Origin: Henricia sp. BOLD:AAB3569
Taxonomy: Eukaryota; Echinodermata; Asteroidea; Spinulosida; Echinasteridae
Direction: 5' to 3'
Length of the DNA stretch: 64,000 nucleotides
NCBI GenBank assembly: GCA_037783545.1
Contig: JBBELK010001467.1
Location: 22,714-86,713 of the forward strand
Shown: piece by piece, positions 9,241-21,844 of the stretch
How the letters are laid out: each line of letters opens with the position of its first letter
How positions within the stretch are numbered: the stretch's first letter is position 1
Position numbers and translations under genes: made by a program
The notes under the pieces: model-generated
What the model was told of the DNA's origin: nothing
Seen by the model: only the letters and a program-made list of their open reading frames with translations
Database searches by the model: none

Positions 9241-9672
9241 GGCTAAAACTGGCCCCCTGTCCACATATTTACTTCCCCACGCGTCGTATATGAGCGAGAG
9301 CAGCATAGCGCACATAGACAGGGGACCAGTCTAGGCTTAACATACCGGTAGTGTAAACAGAATCCATCCGCGTTGGTGGGACTACTTTCCTTTTGACGCG
9401 ATAGTAGTAGCGAAGTCAAGTCCCCCATCTGTTCCAGATTTGTCGATTTTACTCCAAATGTTGCTCCCTTTTAATATTTATCCTTTTTTGATGTTTGAGT
9501 CTTCATGGAAAAAGAACGACAAGGGTACAGAAGTCTTGAGATTACAAGGACCTCCATGGTGTGCTTTTAAATGTCTGATTTGGAATTTACGGTAAGATTT
9601 TTCACACGGGTATTTGGACTGTTGAGGGCGTGCTCGAATGTTCCACACGACGAAGGGGTTAAAATGTTAAGG
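9241..9672. other. Intervening sequence, no feature seen
   Basis: No ORF with a recognisable product, no RNA and no repeat with clear ends, apart from a fragment resembling the TAGACTGGT/ACCAGTCTA family near 9325. Confidence 0.4.
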
Positions 9673-9737
9673 GGCTAAAAGTGTTACATACAAAATGATA
9701 ACGTCCCAATAGAAATGTCAAATAAACACTTTTAGCC
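9673..9737. mobile_element. Miniature element with GGCTAAAAGTGTT ends, short copy
   Basis: 65 bp bounded by GGCTAAAAGTGTT and its reverse complement AACACTTTTAGCC. A longer member follows at 9845. Confidence 0.55.
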
Positions 9738-9844
9738 TTCTAAAAGTAATTTTGACTGTAAAGTAAAATTTTAGTTTGGAGTACGGCGGCCATCTTGGTC
9801 GTGCAGGAAAATTCAAGATAGCGAATGGGGTTAAATTGGTAAGG

Positions 9845-10335
9845 GGCTAAAAGTGTTGTATAGAAAATGATAACATCCCAATGTAAAAGTCAGAAAAACA
9901 CTGAATTTCTTTTCATATATACATTGAACACGGATTTCAGTGAATTTATAAGAATCGATAGCTTATTCAATTCTAAGATATACTTCCCACTGACACTTCT
10001 TTCGCAAATGTTGCATTTCTGAGATAAATAAATGATAAAATTACTGCATGAAGTAATGCACAAAACAGTGCAAAATGACGTGGCTTGCGGTCTGTGTGTA
10101 AGCGCGACAACGGGGGGCGCTGCGCGCGCGCGTGAATGGTTATCTTGTGCACTAACTGAAGGCAATTTTTGAAGAAGAAAACGTGATTTTTCTACAGAAA
10201 AGCAACATTTGCAACAAAAGTGCAAGTGGGAAGTAGGCTATATCTTAAAATTACATTCTCTGTTGATTCCAGGAGGTAATATGCTTAAAATCTCTGTTCA
10301 ATGTATACGAAAAAAATACCAAAACACTTTTAGCC
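9845..10335. mobile_element. Miniature element with GGCTAAAAGTGTT ends, long copy
   Basis: A 491-bp segment bounded by GGCTAAAAGTGTTGTA and ACACTTTTAGCC, the same ends as the short copy. It contains a GC-rich CGCGCGCG patch near 10122 and no recognisable coding sequence. Confidence 0.5.
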
Positions 10336-10667
10336 TACTAAAAGTAGAGGGGTCGAGTTGTCCCGGGTTCGAGTTGTCTAGTATTCCTATCATGCCAGGC
10401 TGTCATGGCTGTAATTAACATGGAGGCTACTCACCAACGGAGGAACTATAGAATACAGGGCCCACGCGACAGCACCTTTTCAAAGACGATGTGATCGAAG
10501 AGACGGCGCCCTTTGGTTTGCGAAAGTATCACTTTGCCGTGACTTCGTAATAAAAAAAATCTCCGAAGTACAAAGTGACCGAGGAGAGAACTTCGAAGAC
10601 GCGGGACGCGTTAGACTGGTTTCCGATCCCTATAGATTGGTTCGCTTATTGCGAAAATATAGGGATC

Positions 10668-10914
10668 GGTAAAAGCGCAGCCATGACGGGCAGAATTCTG
10701 CCCGTCACGTGGTTATTATTATTTTTATTTTTTTAGTAAGTGCGCAGATTTTGCATTGACATTTGTAACTTGGTCGTGCGTATCGAACATATCCAATTAT
10801 GTAAATAAAGTACATTGCCTAAAGCAAAGGGCTTGGCCAATTTTTAAATATAAAAAACACAATGCGCACGCGCAAAGACGACCAATTACATATCAAGATG
10901 AAGTGCCCTTTACC
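10668..10914. mobile_element. MITE with GGTAAA ends (copy 1)
   Basis: A 247-bp unit starting GGTAAAAGCGCAGCCATGAC and ending GTGCCCTTTACC. It is matched closely, in reverse complement, by 15332-15571. It includes GGGCAGAATTCTGCCCGTCA near the first end. Confidence 0.75.
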
Positions 10915-10915
10915 T

Positions 10916-11656
10916 TAGTCTGGTACCCGGACCAAAAATTCTTTGACTAGACTGAATTTAAGGTCCGGCAGCCGCCAATTCCGCCATTTTGAAACAGGAG
11001 GAATTCCTCCTTTTTCCGAAGGTTCCCGAAGTTACCCGAATGCACGTCCGGTCGTTCGGACGTTACCGTTAATCTTCGGGTACAATTCGTCACTGTTTCG
11101 AGAATTTGAATTGACGTCGCGTGCACGTACTTACGCGTGCCGCTGCGTGTGTATTTATGGCGATGCCACAGATTTAAAACTAAGCAGTGGCTATCAGTGG
11201 CTATAGTTACGGTAACCGTATGAATGGCTATAGTTACGGGATTGAAACAGCAGATTTAAATTACATGTACAATATACAATATGGAGCTCACTGGGTGATG
11301 CAGACCATAGAGGAAGAAGGTTTGAATTTTTGAATTTTCTTTTTTATGCTAGCCTACATGTATATTAAAATGGGCATATTTAATATATTAAATTTGTATT
11401 GGTCAAATATGGAATAACCCCTTTCAAATTGTTGTACACTCATGCCATATAGCGCGCAGCGGGCTTTGAAAATTAACGGTTATGATTGTGCTCCTAAAAA
11501 TAAATGCATGACGTAATGCTTAAAGTGCTATTTTAAACACCACAGTAGCCGGTCCTCATATTCAGTCGTCATATGTGGAATATGTGGAGCGGGAACCAGT
11601 CTACCTTTACCTGTCCTTATATTCTTCTGTGGAATATGTGGACGGGAACCAGTCTA
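10916..11656. mobile_element. Element with TAGTCTGGT/ACCAGTCTA ends (copy A)
   Basis: Begins TAGTCTGGTACCCGGACC and ends GACGGGAACCAGTCTA, which are inverted. Its first ~140 bp and a block with GCTTTGAAAATTAACGG recur in direct orientation at 20877-21260. Other fragments with the same ends and GGAATATGTGGA occur near 13460-13537, 15138-15170 and 23055-23095. The exact boundaries are uncertain. Confidence 0.5.
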
Positions 11657-12716
11657 GGGAGACGGAAGAGGAGCGCCCTCTTGTGGTCCAAAGCACAACT
11701 TTGCCGTGAATTCGTTAAAGGGCCGTGACATGCTAAACAACTTTGTGCCTAAGCTTTGCTTCATAATGACGGATTACTTGTTCAGCAAGACATACTATTG
11801 ATTGCTTTCGATGACGTAGAACATCCGGGAATGTGTGGTGGGCAACAGTCACGCGCGTACACGAGCGCGCCAATAGACGCACATGAACACGCGTAAAAAA
11901 TACTCACCAGCGTATTTTCATTCGAAGATGCCACACACGCGCGTTGCGATACGTTCAAAATATTGAGCATGCAGTCAGCTTGTAAACACGAAAGTGCTTC
12001 TACTTGATCGCGATTTTTTGCCTGAAGAAATACCTTTTTATCTTTATCGATACAAAGGCCTTGGCGCAACAACCTAAAGCAAGGTATGGAGATATTAGTG
12101 CAACCAATTCGCTTTTCTTAATTTTGCCGGTTATCACTCGAGCCACGTGCGTTATGAAAAATGCCAACCAAAATGGTGGATGGAAGGCGTGACGTCACCG
12201 GAAAGCAATCAATTGTTCGCTTGGATGTAAAATCAATAAAAGGTGGTCTTTTTCAACTTTTAAGATTTCACTGCAATAAATCACAGACAGAGGGCGCTGT
12301 TTTGAGTGCATCACATAAGGAAGACAGAAGGGAAAAGTTAAGAAAAAAACATAAGACTTCAAGTTGGACTTGTGGCAAATTGCTGCAGTTTCTACCCCCA
12401 GTTTTGTCATGGTTATTACAGCAGGCAACATGTAAAACAAACCCAAACAGTCATGGATTACAAAAGTTTCAGGAAACTTGAGAAAAAAGTGGAATCTTTT
12501 GTGCACAGTTAAATGTGATTTTCCTGTGTTTGCCTCTTGTGACATAGTGACCTTGGTCATGAATATGCATATTTTCATTAGCATAAAAACGAAAAACATT
12601 TGTTTTAACCCCCAAAGCAAGCTCCAAATAGGATTTTTATGACTTTAACTGAGTAGAGTGGTTTTAAAGCATAGATTTCATTGATAAAAATCCTAAATAA
12701 GCCCTTTAATTAAAAG
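11657..12716. other. Intervening sequence, no gene seen
   Basis: Several short ORFs overlap on both strands, up to 141 codons. None has a recognisable domain, a signal or support from a repeated copy. A run of CACGCGTG-like words lies near 11855-11945. I see no RNA gene. Confidence 0.4.
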
Positions 12717-13370
12717 CGCTCGAATTAAGTTGAAAAGTAGAACGCACTCTGTTTGGAGACTTTATTTACCTTTTTTGAAACATCCCTCTCGTGCCGCGAT
12801 TATTCCGGGTAAGAGGGTCTCTGGAGGAGCGGAGACGCGGAGACGGTTGTGAATGTGGGGGAGGGGGGAGGGTGGAGAGGGTGACCGAATTAAGTTGAAA
12901 CGTAGAACGCCCTCTGTTTCCAGACTTTATTTACCTTGTTTTAAACGTGCCGCGATTATTCTAGGTAAAAGGGTCTCTGGAGGAGCGGCGCGGCGACGCG
13001 GAGATGGTTGTGAATGTAAGGGGATAACCGGCCCCATGCTCCGTGCACAACCAAACTCTCTGTGTGGGTGTGCAGTAAGGCAGAAATTCCACAAATACGT
13101 GGTTACTGTGTGGATTGTGCAATTTACACCGCTCACTATGTGGAACGCGCTCACTATGTGCATCGTGTAACTGTGTGGATCGCCAGTTGGGGAGCCCTCT
13201 CGTCAATAATTTTCGAAATTTCAGAGGGTTAGGGAGTTCTGTTTTGTGTCGAAATAGTAACCAGTAAAACGCCAAAAGGGGGAGGGGAGGGGGGAGGGGG
13301 AGGGGGGAGACCGAATTAAGTTGAAACGTAGAACGCCCTCTGTTTCCAGACTCGTAGAACGCCCTCTGTT
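12717..13370. repeat. Degenerate ~165-bp direct repeats
   Basis: The block GAATTAAGTTGAAACGTAG plus CGCCCTCTGTTTCC recurs at about 12723, 12890 and 13314. The first two copies also share CCGCGATTATTC and GGGTCTCTGGAGGAGCGG. Purine-rich GGGAGGGGG runs separate the copies. The short ORFs here are repeat-derived. Confidence 0.65.
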
Positions 13371-13383
13371 TCCAGACTCTGGA

Positions 13384-13670
13384 CAAGTCCGTGACTCCGT
13401 CTCCGGAGACGTGGAGATTGAAGTATAGTGGGCATTTCCGAGCCCCTGCTTTTTCATAGATTGGTTCCCGATCCCTATAAATTAGTTCGCATATTGCGAT
13501 TCTCCCGTGTGGAATATGTGGACGGGAACCAGTCTAGCTTGTAAAAAGAGGCGCAATATAGAGGGCGCAATATATTCACAGTTCATTTTAAAGAGGGCGC
13601 AATATATGAATGTGCAAGTCCGTGACTACGTCTCCGGAGACGTGGAGATTGAAGTAATAGTGGGCCCTGC
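13384..13670. repeat. 45-bp direct repeat flanking a small insert
   Basis: TCCGTGACTNCGTCTCCGGA followed by GACGTGGAGATTGAAGTA appears at about 13388 and again at 13618. Three GAGGGCGCAATATA words lie between the copies. No gene is seen. Confidence 0.6.
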
Positions 13671-13699
13671 ATTCTATAGTTACCAGATGAATGTATAGA

Positions 13700-14210
13700 C
13701 GGATTTATTTTCAAAACGAAACGAAAACAGTGCAATTATTTTCGCAAAGTCGATACTATTATGTATACCATGCTGACCGCACAGTGTGACAAACTGTTGC
13801 ATGCAGTCTGGTTCCCTGACTCACGACAATGTGTTGAATATGCTAAAAACGCCACAGAATTTATTGGCTTTGTAAAATTGAGTAAGCCAAAATTATACGC
13901 CAAACTGTGTTCTTCACAAGAGTAGGATAATACCTTTCAATACACATCACTTACGATTGTGGCTGGCAATCCATTTTAGCAAAATAAAGCAAACAAATCC
14001 TGTGCTAAGCACATTTTAGTGCTTAGCAGTGCCATGAAATTGGCCTTAGCAGGTCAGGGTGATAATTAGGACTAAGTAGGTTCAAATCCAGCATTCATAT
14101 ATTTCTTTTTTTTCACTTTTTTCTTTAAGTACCGTTTTCCGCCCTCTGACAGATATTTGATTATGCTGTAATTGTTTCCTCATTCATTTTCTTTGTAATT
14201 GTACTTAATA
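13700..14210. other. Intervening sequence, no feature seen
   Basis: AT-rich sequence without an ORF of note, RNA gene or clear repeat. Confidence 0.4.
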
Positions 14211-14345
14211 AAGGCACAGACTCGTCAGCAATGCGCGCGCGCCAAATTCGTGCTACGAAATACGCAGCTCCGTGCCTTTGCTACACGGAGCTGCGTATTT
14301 CGTGGCACGAATTTCGCACGCGCATTGCTGACGAGCCTGTGCCTT
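14211..14345. mobile_element. Foldback MITE, AAGGCACAG family (copy 1)
   Basis: 135 bp that fold back almost completely: AAGGCACAGACTCGTCAGCA at one end and TGCTGACGAGCCTGTGCCTT at the other, with inner arms around ACGAAATACGCAGCTCCGTG. A relative lies at 25444-25550. Confidence 0.85.
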
Positions 14346-14812
14346 ACAATGCTAGAAATATGCAAAATTCTGACATAATTATATATGCGATGCTAAAAAC
14401 ATAACGGCGAGGCAACCTTTATTTCTGACCTTCATCGCGTAGCTTATGGTGTGGTCTAGTTTATTCAACTACATTGTACATGTATATCATGCCTAAATAA
14501 ACGAAGGGAAACGGTTATCATCGCCCACGTGTTTCTTATCACGTGATACACATCACGTGAATGATAGCTGGGTGACATATATGTATACACTGGATGAAGC
14601 AATGACGTTGATGCCAACGTCCGCCATTGTACACCACCTAATACAATGCATTGCTTAGACTGGTCATACTGTCTTCACTACGGTTACGTCATGGTCTTCA
14701 TGTGTTGAGTGGCATGCAAGCGATCGCATGAGCAGTCTAGGCCAAGTATTGTTCGTGAGGTACAATGGCGGCCGGGCCCGCGCGTGACTTCAATTCTCGT
14801 ATAGCCAACTGA

Positions 14813-14906
14813 CACTATGAACAACTAACAATGGAAATTGGGCACACACGTACATTGTTAATAACAATGGTTTGTGCTCAATTTCCATTGTTAGTTGCTC
14901 ATAGTG
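14813..14906. mobile_element. Short foldback element
   Basis: A 94-bp inverted repeat with arms CACTATGAACAACTAAC and GTTAGTTGCTCATAGTG, and inner arms around AATGGAAATTG. It has no coding content. Confidence 0.75.
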
Positions 14907-15331
14907 TGATATTGCATACTTCATCCAGTGTATATATATCGATATATATTGAAAGATCATCCGCACTAAAGGCGATCCCACACATTGAATATCGCATGTC
15001 GAAATAACACACCGTATTTTAAACATCGCATATGAATGTCAAAACTTCGCATATATATTTTTAACATTGCATTATGTAAACATTTCGCATATTTTTAACA
15101 TTGCATATATGTCAAAATATTGTCTTCTCCATGGTTCCACTAGACTGGTTCCCGTCCACATATTCCACACAGGAGAATATAAGGACTGGGCTGCGTTTTA
15201 AACACGCGAACGTTGCCAACGTTCGCCACTGGTTACAGTACTTTTGTGCACTCGTCTATGAAAAGCCGGGTACCAGTTCTTGGCGAACGATAAAAACGTT
15301 TGCAATGTTCGCGTGTTTAGAACGCAGCCCA

Positions 15332-15571
15332 GGTAAAGGGCGCTTCATCTTGATCTGTAATTGGTCGTTTTTGCGCGTGCGCATTGTGTTTTTTATATTT
15401 AAAAATTTGCCAAGCCCTTTGCTTTAGGCAATGTACTTTACATAATTGGATATGTTCGACAAGCACGGCCAAGTTACAAATGTCAATGCAAAATCTGCGC
15501 ACTTACTAAAAAAACAAAATAATAATAACCACGTGACGGGAAGAATTCTGTCCGTCATGGCTGCCTTTACC
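15332..15571. mobile_element. MITE with GGTAAA ends (copy 2, inverted relative to copy 1)
   Basis: The 240-bp reverse complement of the unit at 10668-10914, starting GGTAAAGGGCGCTTCATC and ending GGCTGCCTTTACC. Confidence 0.75.
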
Positions 15572-15642
15572 CATCCTCTTGCAACAGTCCCCTTTAACGC
15601 ACTCCCTCACTCCTGCGTACAGTGGCCCTGTTGAAAAAGGCT

Positions 15643-15837
15643 GAGGCTATAAGCCAGGCACTCCGTGCTTTCCCATCACAGCCCGTGTACGAACCCATCA
15701 TGGTTATGGAAGGAATGTACCCAATTGATGTACATCGTGTACGCACAGGTGCATACACATCCACATTCGGGCCCTTGCAGCTGTGAACTGTGCGATCCGC
15801 ATTCGGGTCATGCATGGAGTGCCTGGCTTATAGCCTC
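15643..15837. mobile_element. MITE with GAGGCTATAAGCC ends
   Basis: A 195-bp segment with perfect inverted ends GAGGCTATAAGCCAGGCACT and AGTGCCTGGCTTATAGCCTC. The interior is GC-rich with no ORF of interest. Confidence 0.75.
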
Positions 15838-16438
15838 TCCCGTTGAAAAAAGCCCCATTTGGCGGTGGGACTAGCGACAGAAATCTTGTCGCCTCTCTAG
15901 ACCAATCATGAGGCTTGTTATATGTGGCGTTCGGTGTTTCCACGATCGACCTTGTTACCAGTGCCACACGTGCGCGCAGTTTGTAAACACGGTCCATGTC
16001 CGATCTAACGCGCTCGCCGATTGGTCGCTATTTCTATTGAACAGGACATTACGTTACTCGTTCCGCATCCCTCTGATTAATTTTGTTAAAAAAATGCGTA
16101 GTAGACACAAATGTTGCAGGAATTATCGATATGATTAACGTGACAAAGAACAAAAACTCAAACAAATTTGTAGAAAATATAGATATTTGGAATTTTGACC
16201 AAAACATGACTAATTTCATTTAATTACATCAAAATGACTGGGGCGTGAGTTGGCTCAAGACAACAGCCGGCTCACACCACAAATGTGCGTGTATTTCCTC
16301 AGGGTATTGTTACGTCGCTTTGCAGAGTGGAAATTCCCTGAGATCTCAGGATGCCCTTTACCGAACCCCATATTTTCGCAACAAGCAAACCAATCTATAG
16401 GGATCGGGAACCAATCTATGGTCCCACATGCCATATAC

Positions 16439-19400
16439 TAGTCTTGGCTCCAAGACCTTCGTGTTAGTTTTTGTTGTTGCGATACAGAATTCCCACAGCG
16501 CGCGATGAACAGTGCGCGAAACGAATGAGGGCGTGTTTCCATACATTTTAATCGATTATTTAGTGTATTCGTAACGGTAGTACCTATTCGTTGCACTGGT
16601 ATCGATACCAGTGGTGCATACGATACTGGACCTTCCCGAAGGTCTTGGCAATCTTGGCAGCAATTCTTAACTTTTTCTTTATTTCTCCCTTGGAAATCCA
16701 AGGGAGCCAATCAGTGATTAGGTTTGGACCATATCGTGAATTATTAATTAGGCAAACTAAAACAGGTTGATGTGTGTGTAAAATGCCTACGGGATGTCTG
16801 TTGGGTTGAGTCAACAGGCCCAAGTGTTATTTTTGCCGTGTAGGGAAAACTCGGCATCGGGAAAATGTGTGGACAAGCGAGCGCTGCGCCCGGGCCAGGC
16901 AACACCGCGCTACCTGCAGACGCAGGCAGCTATATCGGTACGGTCGGCTTCCCGGCATTTCAGTACCCTGGCGTTAGCTTGTTACTCGTCTTGAATTGAA
17001 TTCTATAGATAATCGACATAAAAATGTTATAAAAACAGAAAAATAGGAGTAAATGTGAAGGAGGTTACCCCGAAGTTTTAAACAAATTGTATTTTTTCTA
17101 TAAACTCCCGGGTGTTTCCGATGATATAAGCAAAGTTTGGAAGGGAAAACCATATTAATCATGTCCTTATACAGGTCTATCAATTGTACACCCATCCCCG
17201 GTCGAGTTGTCCTGCACTCGGTAAAAAAAGGGTACAAATGTACATCATTACAAACTGTATGTACAAGTTTGACAGTAGTTATAGTCTCAACAACAAACTA
17301 ATTTGGAATGCTGTTCAAAAAAATTCCCAAATACCAGGGCAAAACAAAATCTCAACACACATTCTTGCATAAATTAGTTGTTGCACATCCTATAATTTTT
17401 GTTTACATACCCATTTTTAATGCATGTACCCGGTCAGTAAACACATTGTTTCTGTATTATCATTACCACTTGATCAATAAATGAAAGAGCGTGTAGGGCA
17501 TAAACAGAAATTCACAGAATGGAATTTTAATATGATGTTTGAAGAGAATAAGCAGTTGCACTTATACTGCAGCACTTGTAGGCAGGATATTTGCATCCAA
17601 GTAAAAAAACAAACAAACAAAAAATCAGTATTTAGAATATTCTGGAAACAAAGTGTTTTGTTCTTGCTTGTACTGGTTTGGTTTACATTTGCTAATTTCA
17701 GCAATTATGGATTGCCGACATGCAGGCCTAGTTATACAAACAGTATTGATAAACACACACAAGTACTGAAAAAATCCCAAACCCATGAAAAAAAGACATG
17801 TATAGTAATAATAGTTTTTATGAAAATCAGAATCACTGTGTCACTGTTTTACTGCACATGGCATTTTATCAAAGTACAAAAACTGGGCAGAAGGGCACTT
17901 AACTTGTTCATAACATTAACACAATTATCGAAATACAGCTATACACCATTAGTAGAGGAGAGGTGTTACTTGGAACAGTGGGTATGTTGAAACATTGATA
18001 TTTTCCACGGCATTAGTTATTTTTAAGAAAAATATCGCATTGTATGCAAATGATGTTCATAGATTCACTCGACTAGTATTTGAGTACCCCTAGAACTATG
18101 GGGGAATGGATACAGTCCCCCATAGTTCTAGGGGTAGTATTTGAGTACAAAATGAGGTTAACGAGATGTCAAATTGTAGTCCCTGTTTTTCGTAGTAAGC
18201 TTGCAAATGTCAAACAGGCCAGCGGGTTTAGTTGTAACAAAATGAGGGGGCTAGTTGGAACATGTTTCATTGACCACATGAAACAGGCCACCTAGCTGTT
18301 TATAGTTGCCATTTTTTTTACGGTCCGGAAAGTGGCAACTATATACAAGTTTCACTGCATTATAAGTTAGCAGTTGTTAATGACTCCCCTGTACCCAAAG
18401 GGTTAATTAATTAGCGCCCCAATTTACAGCTTAAGTGTCTGCCTTGCTAATTAAGGTGATTACAAAAGTTATAGTAGTTTTTAAATGACAACATACCATG
18501 TTTCAACTTACCCCATAGGTGGGGCTAGTCGGAACAGCTGACATGGTCATGTTCAAGGTGGATTATCCGAGAAACCAGCGAGTCGTAACATTTTATAAGC
18601 TCCATTTGTAGCCCAAATAATTATGAATGCTTAAAGTGGTATAGTTGTTTTTTTTCTTTAACCCCAACACCCCTCAATCCTTAAAAATCAATATGATTTT
18701 ACAATAACCCTAGGGAGTTAGGGTTAATAAATTATGTTACTGTTTTATAGACGATTTTGTGAAAAATGTTCCAACTAACCCCACTCTCCCCTACTTTTTA
18801 TATGGGTATTATGTTTTTGGTTTTGGGGGCTAAACATTAATCATGTGCACACAAAAGGTTGTTTTTACTGGACTATGACTGGACATTTAATTCTATTGCA
18901 TTTTTTTCACTATTTTCCACTATTTACAAAAACAGCAAGATATGTGATGACAATGACAATTATACAAAACACCCAAACAAATGTTGTTGGCACCCCAGAT
19001 CGAAGGATTGCCAAAAAAGCAGACTAATCACTATCGAGTGGCTATATATCGGCCCAAACTGTTAGCAAAATTAAGAGAATTTAAAATCAAAATTTTAAAA
19101 TAATTTTATCTTCGACATTAAACTTGCACTGTGTCCAAATGCTGGTACTTTTGTGAATGGATATTCAGGACATAAGTGCAAACATTAACAATTCCATTTA
19201 CTTATAACCAAAATAAAAATCTGAGAGCTAGAACAATAACAATGACAACTAATTTTACACGAACAGTAACTGAAAATGTTAGCACAGACGTTATGTAAAG
19301 AATTTGCATCATATCAAATCTCAAAAAAGAAATATAAAATTTGTGTCTGCATTAAATTGCAGTCACTGTCTGGGGAGAGCCAGAGTTGTCTTAATTTTAC

Positions 19401-20277
19401 TTAATTGAATGAATTCAAATGAAGGCAGGAGTATTAGTATCATCATAATCTAGAAAATCTGACAAGAGGTCCGAGTGCAGGAGGAGCGAATAAATTTAAC
19501 CTGTCCATAATTCTGCAATTGACTTAAACCAGGTCAGCCTAATGTTTGCATGAAATCTGTTGCACAAACTATTAATAAAAACAACAGATAGGAAAGGTAG
19601 TTTACTGCGTAAGGGCAGATGAAAGCAGTGAGTTGAGTAATCAATATCATCAAGAGCAAGAAAAACAACAAATTAAGACTTTGATTGTTTGATTTGGATG
19701 TCATCTCTTCTTTATATTAGGAGAATTTTCATTTCTTTGTTACTCGGGTCGGGGGAGTGTGCAAATTTGGGGCGGGGGGAGGGGGACGTGGGTTTTTGTT
19801 TACCTCACTTCCCCTCTGAATTCTAGTTCCCCTATTTGGCATAAGCTTCAGTCATTCTAGATCTGAGGCACAGTTCACAACGCGGAAGCTGGACCGGGTA
19901 ACTCCCCCGTGCTCACATGTTCGGCAAGTTCTATCAATCTATGCAGAGACGTGGAGTATATTTTCTCCACGTCTCTGCAGTCTCTGGTATATGTTTACCG
20001 AACAGTTGACCTGTTGACCTTACGCGTTGTGAGCTCTTTGCTGATGCATACATTTTTTTACAATCGTCCGCCAATCATCAACCACGACAATGAATAATGC
20101 ATATATCGTCTGATATTAGCATAGTCTGGTCACGCCCTCAAATGCCAAGATCGTAAAGACGTTAACTGAGTCCAAATCCACACGTACGACAGTCCAAATA
20201 CAAGCAGTTGAAATGCGCCCTCTATTGGGCATGCAAGTGTGACAAACACAGACAGTTAACGTCTTTAGTAAAGACTA
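16439..20277. mobile_element. 3,839-bp element with TAGTCTT ends and 9-bp duplications (copy 1)
   Basis: Flanked by the perfect 9-bp direct repeat GCCATATAC (16430-16438, 20278-20286). The ends TAGTCTT/AAGACTA are inverted. Each end holds a tiny palindrome (GTCTTGGCTCCAAGAC on the left, GTCTTTAGTAAAGAC on the right). A subterminal inverted pair, AAAGACGTTAACTG and CAGTTAACGTCTTT, lies within the last 125 bp. Two internal palindromes are visible, around CCCCTAGAACTATGGGGG and GCAGAGACGTGGAG. The longest ORF (17481-17990, 169 codons) has a CSTC/DIC cysteine cluster but no recognisable transposase signature. A 9-bp duplication is typical of MULE elements, but the superfamily remains open; the element is probably non-autonomous. 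Confidence 0.9.
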
Positions 20278-20286
20278 GCCATATAC

Positions 20287-20876
20287 ATGAATACACTGTA
20301 AGTGCAGCAGTACAGTGTGCAACGCAAGACCTGTGGCCTTGGCCTGCAACAGTAATTACCTAATCCGGCCAAGTCATAAATCGCTCGGGATTAGGGTACA
20401 AAAATAAACAATGAACATTCCCACACTATATAGTGTGGGGCAACAAAAATCATTGTGAATGGGACTACCCATCTGGTTACAAACTGGGCAAAGTTTGCCC
20501 ACTTATTTCCAACTGAATCCCAAAAAGTGGGACCCATTTTCTTTCCCCGGCCTTTTAGGTAAAATGAGCCAAAAACGAATGGAAAAGACAAATATTTCAA
20601 ACGTTTCTTAACATACGTTTTTAAAAATGCTATATATGTTAGAAAGTATAGACTAAGTAGACTAAGTATACTACTAAAATGAACAATTACAAAGAAAACG
20701 AATGACGAAAACAAAACAAATACAGGAGAATCAAAGATCTATCAGAGAGCGGAAAACTGTATTTGAAGAAGAAATTATGAAAAAAAAAATATATATATGA
20801 AAGCTAGCTATGGCCTTATATATTTGAACCACGAAAAAATTGTTTGAACCTACCCGAAACCCAGTCCTAATCATTA
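20287..20876. other. Intervening sequence, no gene seen
   Basis: The only longer ORF (minus strand, 107 codons) is low-complexity and hydrophobic with no known relative. No RNA gene or repeat with clear ends is seen. Confidence 0.4.
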
Positions 20877-21260
20877 TAGTCTGGTTCCCGGACCAACAAA
20901 TTCGATAACTTAACAGATTTTAAGGTCCGGCAACCGCCAGTCCGCCAAATTGAAACAGGAGGAATCCCTCCTTTTCCCGAAGGTTCCCGAAGTTACCCGA
21001 ATGCACGCCCGGACATTATCGTTAATCGTCGGGTACGATTCGTCAGTGTTTCGCGCGTGTTTATTTACGATGATACAGACAAGGTTTGAATTTGATTTTT
21101 GATGCTATATAATGGGTATGTGTAATATTTTAAGGTTAATATTTAAAATTTCTATTCCATTTCAAATTGTTATAAACTTAATTGTGCCGTAGCGCGCAGC
21201 GCGCTTTGAAAATTAACGGTTATGCGCTTCGAATAATAAATGCATGACGTATGTAGAGAG
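20877..21260. mobile_element. Element with TAGTCTGGT end (copy B, partial)
   Basis: Begins TAGTCTGGTTCCCGGACC and follows copy A (10916 on) through AAACAGGAGGAAT and CCGAAGGTTCCCGAAGTTAC to TTGAAAATTAACGGTTATG. The right end is not clear. Confidence 0.55.
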
Positions 21261-21365
21261 CAGAGTTTAGATCCCCCCTAAAATGTTAATGGTCTAGTCT
21301 GTTCTTACCATGTAGACAAATGGGAGAGACCGGAGTACAGGAAAGCGCTTTGTGTTGGCTGTGCT

Positions 21366-21608
21366 GGGGCCAATTTCATAAATCTGTTTAGCAAATAAAT
21401 TTGCTTAATCAAAAATTTGGCTGCTTAATAAAAATGGGTTAATAGTCAACATTGTATGTCAACTTTTTACTGCAAGAATAGCAGAACACCAGTCAATTGT
21501 AATGCACATCATATAAGATTTTGACAAAAAAAAACATTTTATATTAAAAGCAAACCAATTTTGGATTAAGCAACTTTTTCTGCTAAACAGCTTTATGAAA
21601 TTGGCCCC
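21366..21608. mobile_element. GGGGCCAATTTCATAAA MITE, first of a pair
   Basis: 243 bp with inverted ends GGGGCCAATTTCATAAA and TTTATGAAATTGGCCCC. A second element of the same family starts two bases downstream in the same orientation. Elements with these ends are, from memory, abundant in echinoderm and other marine invertebrate genomes. Confidence 0.85.
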
Positions 21609-21609
21609 T

Positions 21610-21844
21610 GGGGCCAATTTCATAAAGCATGTTAGCAGAAAATTTTTGCTTAATCAAAAATGTGTTTGCTTTATAAAAATGGGTCAATATATTCGAAATT
21701 GCATGTCAACTTGTGTTTTTCACAAGAATATCTGCTATTCTTTCTAAAAACACAAGTTGAAGTATACAATTTTGTTTATTAACCCATTTTTATAAAGCAC
21801 ACAAATTTTTCTGCTTAAGTTAACTGCTTTATGAAATTGGCCCC
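21610..21844. mobile_element. GGGGCCAATTTCATAAA MITE, second of a pair
   Basis: 235 bp with the same inverted ends. Inside, AACACAAGTTGA and its complement form a second nested inverted pair. Confidence 0.85.

Noticed and set aside
12195-12620. A 141-codon minus-strand ORF as a host gene exon
   Set aside because: It has no domain, splice context or similarity I can support, and it overlaps ORFs in other frames.
17481-17990. A 169-codon ORF in the 3,839-bp element as a transposase
   Set aside because: It has a small cysteine cluster and a hydrophobic stretch but no DDE or known zinc-finger pattern. The same ORF in copy 2 is no evidence of selection because the copies are nearly identical.
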